Source: Candidatus Methylumidiphilus alinenensis
GTDB taxonomy: Bacteria > Pseudomonadota > Gammaproteobacteria > Methylococcales > Methylococcaceae
Assembly: GCA_003242955.1 (NCBI GenBank)
Contig: QJPH01000283.1
Coordinates: forward strand, 1-48,895
DNA: 48,895 bases
Reading direction: 5' to 3'
A program made the translations under genes and the position numbers. Shown here piece after piece: positions 9,702 to 16,792 of the stretch; positions within the stretch are counted from its first letter, which is position 1, and each line of letters starts with the position of its first letter. The notes below the pieces were generated by a model, which was not told where the DNA came from, ran no database searches, and was given only the letters and a program-made list of their open reading frames with translations.

Positions 9702-9836
9702 AATGCAAGATAATTTCAGTTGTCTGGCTTTGTCGCGCTTACGGGTTCACCCCATCAGTCATAAACCGATAAAACCAACCGGCATCGGCAAGGATTCCGG
9801 CAAAAAAAAACAGAATGCTGGATCAATCAAAGGATG

Positions 9837-10343
9837 TCAATCTGGTCGCCCCCTGACGCGAGTACCCATGACCCAGTCAAACCACGGCCAAGTAATGCAC
9901 CAGTTGGCTTCCGCTACCCTGCCTAGGTGGTGTTCATAGTGCCAAGGCAGATGGGACGCAGCCCAGTCCGGGTCAATGTGTGACCGACGATGGCGGATGT
10001 AATAAAGCACCAACCCGGCATACAAGCCGCAAGCATACCAAGGGATGAGCGTCAGCAATGGCAGATGCAAGATGACAACCATAATCAGGAATGCCGCCTC
10101 TTTGCCTTGTGTGTTCCATCGCAGAGGCAAACTCTTGTATCCAGGGTCCAGCATGTGATTGGCCCTGGCGACATGGTGATGTTCGCTCCAATGATAATTC
10201 CAAAGGCTACCGGGTCTTTTTCCCAAGCCATGGAACACAAAGCGGTGGAAGAACCATTCCCCCGCATTTTCGGCAAGCAGGCCGAGAAATACCTGAAGCA
10301 ACGCCGACAGCAGACCGGTCAAGATTTCTTGGCTTGTTAGCAT
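9837..10343 (-). CDS. Fatty acid hydroxylase / sterol desaturase superfamily membrane protein
   Basis: 168 residues with two or three hydrophobic stretches (about 7-24, 83-116) and the eight-histidine pattern of membrane di-iron hydroxylases: HRFVFH (33-38), HWSEHHH (51-57), H118/H122 and HLPWHYEHHLG (131-141). Proteins of this superfamily use a di-iron centre to hydroxylate or desaturate lipid chains, carotenoids or sterols; the substrate cannot be inferred here. The length is at the small end of the family, near that of carotenoid-hydroxylase-like members, and it appears complete. The ATG is preceded by a GGGGGCGGG tract that can serve as ribosome binding site. It is divergent from the IHF-like gene, with about 137 bp between them. 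Confidence 0.85.
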   Translation of the reverse strand: MLTSQEILTGLLSALLQVFLGLLAENAGEWFFHRFVFHGLGKRPGSLWNYHWSEHHHVARANHMLDPGYKSLPLRWNTQGKEAAFLIMVVILHLPLLTLIPWYACGLYAGLVLYYIRHRRSHIDPDWAASHLPWHYEHHLGRVAEANWCITWPWFDWVMGTRVRGRPD

Positions 10344-10480
10344 GATCCCGCCCCCTGAAGATAATCTTATGGCAATGGAAGAAGTTCGGCTATATTGTCA
10401 CCGTCTGCCTATTTTAACAATCGGTTACACTATGGGCTTTATTCCGATGGCACAGAAATTCCCACTAATGGAAACAGCCG

Positions 10481-10769
10481 ATGACTAGGGCAGAATTCAT
10501 TTTCCGGCTGGCCGACAGGCTCGGCCACCTGCCAGCAGGTGAAGTCAAGGCAGCGGTGCTGGCGATCACCGACCGGATTGGCCTCGCTTTGCAGAACGGG
10601 GAGCGGGTGGAGATTCGCGGGTTCGGCGGGTTTTCGCTGCACCGCCGAGAGCAGGGTGGTCGGACGCAATCCAAAAACCGGTGAGGCGGTCGCTGTGCCA
10701 GCGCGGTTCACCGTCCACTTCAAACCCGGAAAGGAACTCAGGGAACGGGTCAATGCCGCCCGTGATTGA
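10481..10769 (+). pseudogene. IHF-beta/HU-family DNA-binding protein, frameshifted
   Basis: Frame one (10481-10684) reads [14 protein letters not shown], then a typical [18 protein letters not shown], and stops early. The conserved second half, [16 protein letters not shown] and then [13 protein letters not shown], continues in the next frame to 10769. The family motif RNPKTG is rebuilt if one base is removed near 10651-10660 (the GCAGGGTGGT run), so a single-base insertion is the simplest explanation. IHF-beta bends DNA as a heterodimer with IHF-alpha. Unlike the usual rpsA-linked ihfB, this copy stands alone, so it could be a dispensable paralogue that has decayed. A sequencing error in the G-rich run is the other possibility. 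Confidence 0.8.
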
Positions 10770-10916
10770 CCGTCCAGAAAACAGGCATTGGCAGGACAGG
10801 AAACTCGATTTGAATGGTGCTTGGCGTGCGTTCCTGACCCATCGGCTTCAAACCCCCTGTTCTGTTTATTGTCACGTTGGTAATATGACAACCCAAAAAA
10901 CACAAAGGCAATAAAG

Positions 10917-11333
10917 ATGCTAAAACCCGATCAATTTAAAGTAAATGAAGCGTGGATAGCGATTAAAATAAATGACAAATTCCTGTGTTTAGAGGATGAG
11001 TTTTATGATGTCTATATGCTTATGGATGCAGCGAGCACATTTGTATTAGGACATTTGCTTTCAAGGGTCGATGATGTAACGCCACAAGAAGAAGATGTCA
11101 AAAAGATTTTTAAAGATGCATGGGGCGTCAAACGGCAATGGCCTAAAAAGTTAATCATGCCGGAAAATTCTGTGGCAGAAGACGTGTTCAAGGCACAGGC
11201 CAAAAACAAAGGAATCAAGTTTATTGCGGTACCGCTATTGGATTTGTCTCCAATTGTTGAACCTCTGAAACAATCATTTGCCTCATTTCTTCATAAAGTA
11301 TTACAAGAGAAGGCAAGTTTGGTCGAACATTGA
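10917..11333 (+). CDS. Hypothetical protein of 138 residues
   Basis: The ATG at 10917 follows AAAGGC by about 7 nt. Codon use is AT-richer than the upstream gene. The translation has WIAIKINDKFLCLEDEF near the start and a segment YMLMDAASTFVLGHLLS that resembles the first strand of an RNase H-like fold, but no catalytic triad can be confirmed. There is no signal peptide or membrane segment. A match to a small uncharacterised cytosolic family (possibly DUF6930-like) is only an impression. It is followed on the same strand by another unknown gene after 93 bp, and the two may be cotranscribed. Confidence 0.6.
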   Translation: MLKPDQFKVNEAWIAIKINDKFLCLEDEFYDVYMLMDAASTFVLGHLLSRVDDVTPQEEDVKKIFKDAWGVKRQWPKKLIMPENSVAEDVFKAQAKNKGIKFIAVPLLDLSPIVEPLKQSFASFLHKVLQEKASLVEH

Positions 11334-11426
11334 ACAAGAAGTTGACACAAGCCAAAGCCAAAAAGAGATAGTTAGCGTTTAATCCTCTATTTACCCTTTT
11401 ACGTCAATTTATATTTGTATCAAGTT

Positions 11427-12149
11427 ATGTCAATTTCGCAGTTTTTGAAAATCTTCACAAGGAAACCATCATTAGAAAATTACTTTTCCGTTGCACTGCC
11501 GACTTCGGACGAAGTGAAACGATACAAAATTATGCGCTCCTCATGGATTGGCCTTAATGAGAAGTTAGTCAAACAATTGACTCGACAAGCAATTCAAGAG
11601 TGTGGCAAGAAGCTTGGCGTTTACAAACAGGGTAATCTTATACTTGACCACGAAGATGAAATATCGGTTCTAATGGATTACATCATTTTTCATTACAGAC
11701 GCAATAATGTGAATGTTGTGTCACGTTATCTTGCACTATCACACCCCGAAAATGGCTCCCTTGAAATGAGTATGCTCCAGTCGATGCTGGAATCATTCTT
11801 CTCCATTTTTGTGGTTCTTGCCGTTTCTCCTGGAAAGGGTGTCATTGTTGGCGATATTATCAGCGATAACGAATTATTTATAACCGACATAGGTTTGGGA
11901 CACAGTGCAAAACCGAATATGATGTTTGCAGCAAATGTATTTCCGTTTGACAAGTTTTATATGACTTCCGGTGCCGTTCTGCCAATACCAGGTTCTTTGT
12001 TCAAAGAGAAAATTGATTCGATCATTGACAAGTTTTACAAAGACGACAATGAATTGACACCGAACCAAGAAGCTGCCTTTGCTGCGCAAGTCATTTGTTC
12101 AGCCCTACAGGATGGCGTTATAGCGAAAATGAAACATATAGATGTTTGA
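11427..12149 (+). CDS. Hypothetical protein of about 240 residues
   Basis: I chose ATG 11427 (MSISQFLKIF); an upstream TTG at 11415 is the only alternative close by. No clear Shine-Dalgarno is visible. The protein is soluble and mixed alpha/beta, with hydrophobic stretches such as SFFSIFVVLAVSPGKGVIVGD in the middle, and no recognised motif. Like its upstream neighbour it is AT-rich. It lies 47 bp before the DUF433 antitoxin gene, so all four genes from 10917 to 12816 run the same way and could form one accessory module. Confidence 0.55.
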   Translation: MSISQFLKIFTRKPSLENYFSVALPTSDEVKRYKIMRSSWIGLNEKLVKQLTRQAIQECGKKLGVYKQGNLILDHEDEISVLMDYIIFHYRRNNVNVVSRYLALSHPENGSLEMSMLQSMLESFFSIFVVLAVSPGKGVIVGDIISDNELFITDIGLGHSAKPNMMFAANVFPFDKFYMTSGAVLPIPGSLFKEKIDSIIDKFYKDDNELTPNQEAAFAAQVICSALQDGVIAKMKHIDV

Positions 12150-12196
12150 TGCGCTGTGCAGGATTTATTTACACATTTTACAAAAGAGGTTGCACC

Positions 12197-12451
12197 ATGA
12201 AATGGAAAGACCGCATAGTATCCGACCCAGAGATTTTGTTCGGCAAGCCGCGCGTCCAAGGTACGCGCATCGGTGTCGAATTCCTACTTGACCTATTGGC
12301 CTCCGGCTGGACGGAGGCGCAGATATTGGAAAACTATCCACATCTCAAACCGGAAGATTTGCAGGCGCTTTTCTCTTTTGTCCGCGATTGCTTGAAAGAC
12401 GAGACTTTCGTTATGAAGGCTACGCTAAAGGAAGGGCGGGCGGCGGCGTGA
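12197..12451 (+). CDS. DUF433 antitoxin
   Basis: 84 residues. The ATG at 12197 has an AGAGG Shine-Dalgarno 7 nt upstream, so the longer open frame from 12095 is not used. The motifs DRIVSDPEILFGKPRVQGTRI, continuing through LLDLLASGWTEAQILENYPHL to LQALFSFVRD, are the DUF433 signature: a small winged-helix or HTH protein that pairs with PIN-like DUF5615 proteins. It probably binds its own promoter and neutralises the toxin. Its TGA overlaps the GTG start of the toxin gene (GTGA, 12448-12451), the usual arrangement for such a pair. Confidence 0.9.
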   Translation: MKWKDRIVSDPEILFGKPRVQGTRIGVEFLLDLLASGWTEAQILENYPHLKPEDLQALFSFVRDCLKDETFVMKATLKEGRAAA

Positions 12452-12816
12452 CGAAGGGCTTGTTGCTGGCCGACGAAAACTTCCCCCTGTCAGTGATCAA
12501 ACGGCTTGTCGCGTCAGGTTACGATGTATCGTCGGTGGCATTGGGCTGCCCCGGCATTTCTGACCGCGCAGTGCTGGAATTGGCTTGTCGCACGAACCGG
12601 CGCTTGCTTACGTTTGACGCCGACTTCGGCGACCTGGTTTTTTTCCAAGGGTGTCCGCCGCCGGATGCAATCCTCTACGTTCGCATCCACCCTGTCATCC
12701 ATGAAGAAATGCTGAAGGCCGTTTTGCGCGCATTGCCGGAAACCCCCTCCGCCCATTTCGCTGTCGTCACCAGCAAGGGTACGCGGTTGCGCCCGTTCCC
12801 GCAACCAGAGGGGTAA
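12448..12816 (+). CDS. DUF5615 PIN-like toxin
   Basis: 122 residues from a GTG at 12448 that overlaps the antitoxin stop. The N-terminus GLLLADENFPLSVIKRL carries the first acidic residues of the PIN-like fold (ADEN), and the middle has RRLLTFDADFGDL with the second acidic cluster (TFDADFGD). DUF5615 proteins are predicted Mg2+-dependent RNases related to VapC. The acidic residues expected for activity are present, so it is probably intact. It is likely cotranscribed and translationally coupled with the DUF433 gene. Confidence 0.9.
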   Translation: MTKGLLLADENFPLSVIKRLVASGYDVSSVALGCPGISDRAVLELACRTNRRLLTFDADFGDLVFFQGCPPPDAILYVRIHPVIHEEMLKAVLRALPETPSAHFAVVTSKGTRLRPFPQPEG

Positions 12817-13090
12817 ACCTGTGAATGGCCCCTTCTCCCACATCCTATACGGGTTTTTTCGCTGAAACCGCGAAGGGGGGCGTCCAAGCCGAAGGCACGG
12901 TTGCATCGGGTTTTTAACGCGGCTGAATGGTCGTATTAATTAGTTTATAAGTTATAGAAATCACCTATAAACAATTTAATACAAGACAACCGCCCTTGTC
13001 TTGCAATATCATGTTTCGCTGATTGCCCATTCTTGTTCCCCGAACTTTGTGCTACGGTCAGGGGATGCCAAAAGTCCTATGAGAGTTTAC

Positions 13091-13244
13091 GTCCGTTTGT
13101 GCAAACTCACCCCATTTCCCCTTAATCTGGCCCTTGCCGCCGGTCGGCATTTTTGCGGGTTCACGGCGACAGAATCGCCAAAATCGAGGCGATTTTGTCC
13201 ATTTTGGCAAACGCCCCGCCCTGTTGCCTAAGGCGATGTTACTC
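13091..13244 (+). repeat. Dispersed repeat, copy 2
   Basis: GTCCGTTTGTGCAAACTC at 13091-13108 is an exact 18-bp match, in inverted orientation, to 9620-9637. GATGTTACTC at 13235-13244 matches 9591-9600. About 126 bp separates the blocks here, against about 20 bp in the other copy, so this copy carries extra sequence or the other has lost it. Confidence 0.6.
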
Positions 13245-13297
13245 AGTCAGGTAAGGAAGTGGCGTTGCCGCCACTCCCTCCCCTTAAGAACCTGACT
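13245..13297. repeat. Nested inverted repeat (large hairpin)
   Basis: AGTCAGGT (13245-13252) pairs exactly with ACCTGACT (13290-13297). Inside it, AAGGAAGTGGC pairs with GCCAC and CCCTT around a short loop near 13264-13269. No T-tract follows on either side, so it is more likely a structural or mobile-element end than an intrinsic terminator. Confidence 0.5.
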
Positions 13298-13379
13298 TGA
13301 TACTCGATGTTCAAGTTTTTAGCTTTTTCAAACCGCCAAAGTTGGCACGAAACCTGACTACAGCCGTTGTGTCATGTAA

Positions 13380-14770
13380 TCATGCCGTTTCTGCACGATA
13401 CCGCAAGGACGGCGTCGGTTCCAACCGCCCCAAGTCCCTCCCGCTCATGTGTTTGGACGAGGGGGCCAAAGGAAACAGGGTCTTCACTGTCTTGGCGAGT
13501 TCCTCGAATTGCGCCGCCGGGTTGTCCGCCGCCAGTATTTGCCGGATGCAGTCCAAAAACGCCTCACTCTTGCAATGGTCCCGCAGGCTGCCCACGGTAC
13601 ACGCGGGCTGTTTGTCTTCCAGGCGGGTCAGTTGCTCGGGGTGAAGGACGAGGGCATGGTCGCACAGCAGACTCAAGGTCAGGCCTCGGCTTGACCCCTC
13701 TTCGTCGGGTTGTTTGGCCAAATTCCCCCATCCTTCATAGAGTTTCCAATCTTCCAGAAAAACCTCCACCAGCCATCTCAAAGTATGGGCTTGGACGATG
13801 TCCTGTGTGCGCCAGCTTAAGTCGGTCGCCACCAAATAGCGGTATTCGTCCTCCCCGGCGTATTTCAGCGCGATGACAAACCGCTTCTTGCCGTGTGCGC
13901 ACACATGGACGCGGGCGCTACTGACGATGACCTCCACCGGTTCGCCCCCGCGTATGCGGATGGTCTGGGGGACACCCGGATACCTTGCGAAGAACGCCGG
14001 CAGCGAAAGCTCCCGGTTGCAGAGGCGGACCTTCTGGTTGCCCCGCAACTGGCTGACGGTCTGCGCATCCCCGCACAGCGACGAGGCCCCGTCCATGAAG
14101 GGTTGGTTGCCGTACAGCGCATCGGCCAACACCGCCTTGACCTTGACATGTGCGGGTGGTAGTGCCGGAACTCCCTGAGCATCGACAGCACACATTCCTC
14201 CTTGCCGGGATACGCCGGGTTCCGTTCAGGGCACGCCGGACGCTCCGCCTTGCGCACCTTGGCCTTCCTCAGCCGCTTGTCTTCCTTGCGCCAGGCCACC
14301 ATCGCCGGGTCGGGGCGGTAAAACCGGAACCCCACCGGGATGGTCACCCGCCCGCTCACCAGCACCAAAAGCACCACGGTCTGCCCATTGAAATAGCCCC
14401 CGGTCTTTTTGTCAAAGATTTTATGGGCCGCATGGATGCGCTTGGTCCGCTTCGCCCACCGGAGGTCGCTGTCATCGGCGACAGCAACGCCATCCCGTAT
14501 GCCGTGCTGCTCCAACACCCTGCCCACACTGGCTTGGAACAGCTTCTCCCAGGGAATCTTCGCCTTCCTGAACATCCAGGACAGCGCAGACAGCCGATAA
14601 CCTCCCAGTCCAACCCGCTCGAAGCCAGCCCAGCATACGCTGTTGGTCATCAACACGCCCATGAGGCAAAACTTCAGCCAGCAGCGCTGGGCAAAACTTA
14701 AGCCTCGCCCGGTGTTCAATTTCTTTAGCGAGGTGGCAAGCTCTTCGACAAACGCGTCGATAAACGGCAA
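13380..14770 (-). pseudogene. IS4-type DDE transposase, frameshifted
   Basis: The gene starts at ATG 14770 and is read in one frame to about 14155, where the continuation moves to another frame ending at 13380. First part: MPFIDAFVEEL, then VADDSDLRW with the first catalytic Asp. Second part: VLADALYGNQPF with the second Asp, then RWLVEVFLEDWK, an exact R-x3-E-x6-K match to the IS4 YREK signature with the catalytic Glu. The frame break lies in the reading EFRHYHP/AHVKVKA, where one base appears lost. No slippery heptamer is visible, so programmed frameshifting is unlikely. The element is therefore probably inactive unless the lesion is a sequencing error. About 460 residues in total, normal for this group. 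Confidence 0.85.
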
Positions 14771-14937
14771 TGGCTGACTAAAAATGGCAGTTCACCAAAA
14801 CATTCAAATGTGGAAAAAAGCCAATTATACTTTTTGCCAGATTTCAAGGGGGTAGAACCCGAAAAAAAACTTGATGATCGAGTGATAGTTTCCCGTTATC
14901 CGGCTCAAGCCTGTCAAACCCCTCTTTGCGGGTGCCA

Positions 14938-14961
14938 GTGGCACAACAGATGTTGTGCCAC
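14938..14961. repeat. Perfect 10-bp hairpin
   Basis: GTGGCACAAC-AGAT-GTTGTGCCAC, a perfect stem with a 4-nt loop, lies just downstream of the minus-strand hydrolase gene that ends at 14973. No T-tract follows in the minus direction, so it could act in 3'-end protection or termination but is not a classical terminator. Confidence 0.55.
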
Positions 14962-14972
14962 CTTCACGTTTA

Positions 14973-16673
14973 TTACCAAATCCTTAGTCGACGCGCATCC
15001 GGATTTTCAGTTCGTAATTCGAATCCACTGGCTTTCAGCCGGTGCTTGTTTGGTGAAGAAAAAGGCTGGTGGTTTTGCGGACAGATTTTGCCCTCAGCCG
15101 GCAACTCCCCAGTCAGGAAATAGCGCGTCTCTGCTTCGTTGGCGCAATCGCTGGGGTTGAGCATGGCGGTGTGTCCGTAGCCTTGCACGGTCAAAAGCCT
15201 CGCCCATGCCAACTGCCTGGTCATGGCCACAGAATTGGAGTAAATGGTTTCTGGATCGAACCGGTTGCCAACAACCAAGATGGGCGCGGCAGTCCGGCGG
15301 TTCCATGGCCCGGCATAAGGGGCGGCGGCTTTTCCCGGCCAGTTTAGGCAGGGGGAGTCGTTCCAAGACCAATACGGTCCAATCGCACCACCACGGGCCG
15401 TGGCGATTTTCGCTTCGCGTACATAGAAATCCGGTTTTTTCGGATTGGGGGAGTCCACGCATTGCACGGCCCAGCCTTGCTCATCGCCGGCATATTTATG
15501 GCTCCCCGTTCCGGTTTGCTTGCTTTCGTCTGCCGGTTTCACGCCGGGCGTGTTTCGGTTCTGCCAAACGGCTTCCAGCATGTGGGCCAGAAACTTCCAA
15601 CCTTGGCGGGGATTGTCAACCGGCTCCACAAAAGACAGCTTGGTCGCCATCTGGGTGATAGTCAGCGCATGACTGAAATCAATGGCAGGAACCCCTTCTC
15701 CAATAACGTCGGCCGGGACGTGGATAGGCCCTTTTTCAAGCCGGTCAAGCAGGGCTTTCCATTTCTCCGTCGTGGCGACGGGAGTGCCTGCGGAAAACTC
15801 GCATCCGTGTTTCCCCACCTGCCCGCATAACCGCAAAAATTGCTCCAAGGTTTCCTTTCCGCCAATGTCCGAATCCAACCGTAGCGAGAGCGACAGGTCG
15901 GGCTGGGCAAACCACGATTGGGGGTTGATATTGCCATCCAGCACCAAGGCGCGAACTCTGTCCGGGTAAAGATTGGCGTAGGTGGCCCCTAGGAACGTGC
16001 CGTAAGAAAGCCCCAGATAATTGAGCTTGTCATCGCCGACCGCCCGTCTAAGCAGTTCCATGTCTCGGGCAGAGTCAGCGGTGGACACATGGTCCAGCAA
16101 ATCGCCGTTGCGGTCGCGGCAGGGTTTTGCCAAAGCAGCCATTTTTTCCAGCCAACGGGAAACGTCGGCTTGGCCCTCGGGAAAAGCCTTGACCGGAAGA
16201 TCACCGAAAAAGTCAGACCGGGCATCTTCTGAATCAAAGCATTGCACCGCTGCGCTGTCACCGATCCCACGCGGATCCCAGCTTACAATGTCAAAACGCT
16301 GCCGCAAGCCTACGGGTACGAATTTTTGCCATTGGGGCAAGTTGACAGTTCCCGGCCCTCCCGGCCCGCCGGGGTTGAAAAACAGTGTGCCTAGGCACCG
16401 GTTTGGGCCGGATGCTTTTAACCGGATGGCAGACAAATTGATCGAGCGGCCTTCGGGTTGCCCGTAGTCGAGAGGAACCTCGACCGTCGCGCAATCGAAT
16501 TCGACTTGCTTCTTGCAGGTTTTCCATTCGAGGCGAGGGGTGGCTGCCGCATCCGTGTCTGGCTTTGCGGATGGGTAGGCATTCGCCCACTCTGTAAAAA
16601 TAACGGCAGTCGTCAAAAATAACCAACAAAAGCCCTTATTACAGAGGGCAAACAATATTTTTTCTTTTGCCAT
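14973..16673 (-). CDS. Secreted alpha/beta hydrolase, TAP-like (peptidase S33 type)
   Basis: 566 residues from ATG 16673. Signal peptide at about residues 5-32 (GFCWLFLTTAVIF, then EWANA). Oxyanion region NPGGPGGPG near 100-108, DPRGIG at 133-138, nucleophile Ser223 in GLSYGTFLGA, acid Asp in VGNRFDPET and His in GYGHT. The C-terminal part matches the TAP-like domain of tripeptidyl aminopeptidase-type enzymes, which release N-terminal peptides or cleave esters outside the cytoplasm. An upstream ATG at 16793 overlaps the previous gene's stop as TAATG and would add 40 residues; I prefer 16673 because the added region resembles a non-coding repeat near 47.0 kb and would bury the signal peptide. 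Neither start has a strong ribosome binding site. It is downstream of the 1195-residue gene on the same strand. Confidence 0.85.
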   Translation of the reverse strand: MAKEKILFALCNKGFCWLFLTTAVIFTEWANAYPSAKPDTDAAATPRLEWKTCKKQVEFDCATVEVPLDYGQPEGRSINLSAIRLKASGPNRCLGTLFFNPGGPGGPGTVNLPQWQKFVPVGLRQRFDIVSWDPRGIGDSAAVQCFDSEDARSDFFGDLPVKAFPEGQADVSRWLEKMAALAKPCRDRNGDLLDHVSTADSARDMELLRRAVGDDKLNYLGLSYGTFLGATYANLYPDRVRALVLDGNINPQSWFAQPDLSLSLRLDSDIGGKETLEQFLRLCGQVGKHGCEFSAGTPVATTEKWKALLDRLEKGPIHVPADVIGEGVPAIDFSHALTITQMATKLSFVEPVDNPRQGWKFLAHMLEAVWQNRNTPGVKPADESKQTGTGSHKYAGDEQGWAVQCVDSPNPKKPDFYVREAKIATARGGAIGPYWSWNDSPCLNWPGKAAAPYAGPWNRRTAAPILVVGNRFDPETIYSNSVAMTRQLAWARLLTVQGYGHTAMLNPSDCANEAETRYFLTGELPAEGKICPQNHQPFSSPNKHRLKASGFELRTENPDARRLRIW

Positions 16674-16705
16674 ATTGGACGCAGAGAGCTTGCTGGACCC
16701 CGATG

Positions 16706-16760
16706 AATGTCGAACCTTTTGATCCCCGGCAAAACTGTTACCCGGCTTTGAACTACGCCC
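16706..16760 (-). repeat. Degenerate dispersed motif, copy 1
   Basis: The plus-strand reading GATCCCCGGCAAAACTGTTA continues with CCC, a few variable bases, then TTTGAACTACGCC. A close relative lies near 47018-47075 with GATCCCGGCAGAAATTGTTA and TTTGAACCACGCC. About 80 percent of the core positions agree by eye. It sits between the 1195-residue gene and the hydrolase gene. Confidence 0.45.
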
Positions 16761-16792
16761 TGACCGAGATGCAGATATCACTTTTAAAACCA

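Larger units (their letters stand above)
9516..9836. other. Intergenic stretch with repeat copy and terminator
   Basis: No gene seen. It holds one arm of a dispersed repeat (9591-9637), also found inverted at 13091-13244, a G8 tract at 9613-9620, and a minus-strand terminator-like hairpin at 9683-9701. An A9 run lies near 9801-9810. Confidence 0.5.
12817..13379. other. Intergenic stretch between toxin-antitoxin pair and IS
   Basis: About 560 bp with no gene I can support. It contains a 60-bp AT-rich patch (about 12930-12990), copy 2 of the dispersed repeat (13091-13244), and a large nested hairpin (13245-13297). The left end of the IS4-type element must lie between here and 13380, but no clear terminal inverted repeat was found. 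Confidence 0.5.

Noticed and set aside
12930-12990. AT-rich patch as a replication origin
   Set aside because: No DnaA boxes, iterons or rep gene are nearby; it is only about 60 bp.
13001-13231. Open frame of 76 codons in the intergenic stretch
   Set aside because: No ribosome binding site, no recognisable motif, and it runs through the dispersed repeat.
14140-14165. Programmed frameshift in the IS4-type transposase
   Set aside because: No A6/A7-type slippery run or following stem-loop at the break; IS4 members normally use one frame. A mutation or sequencing error is simpler.
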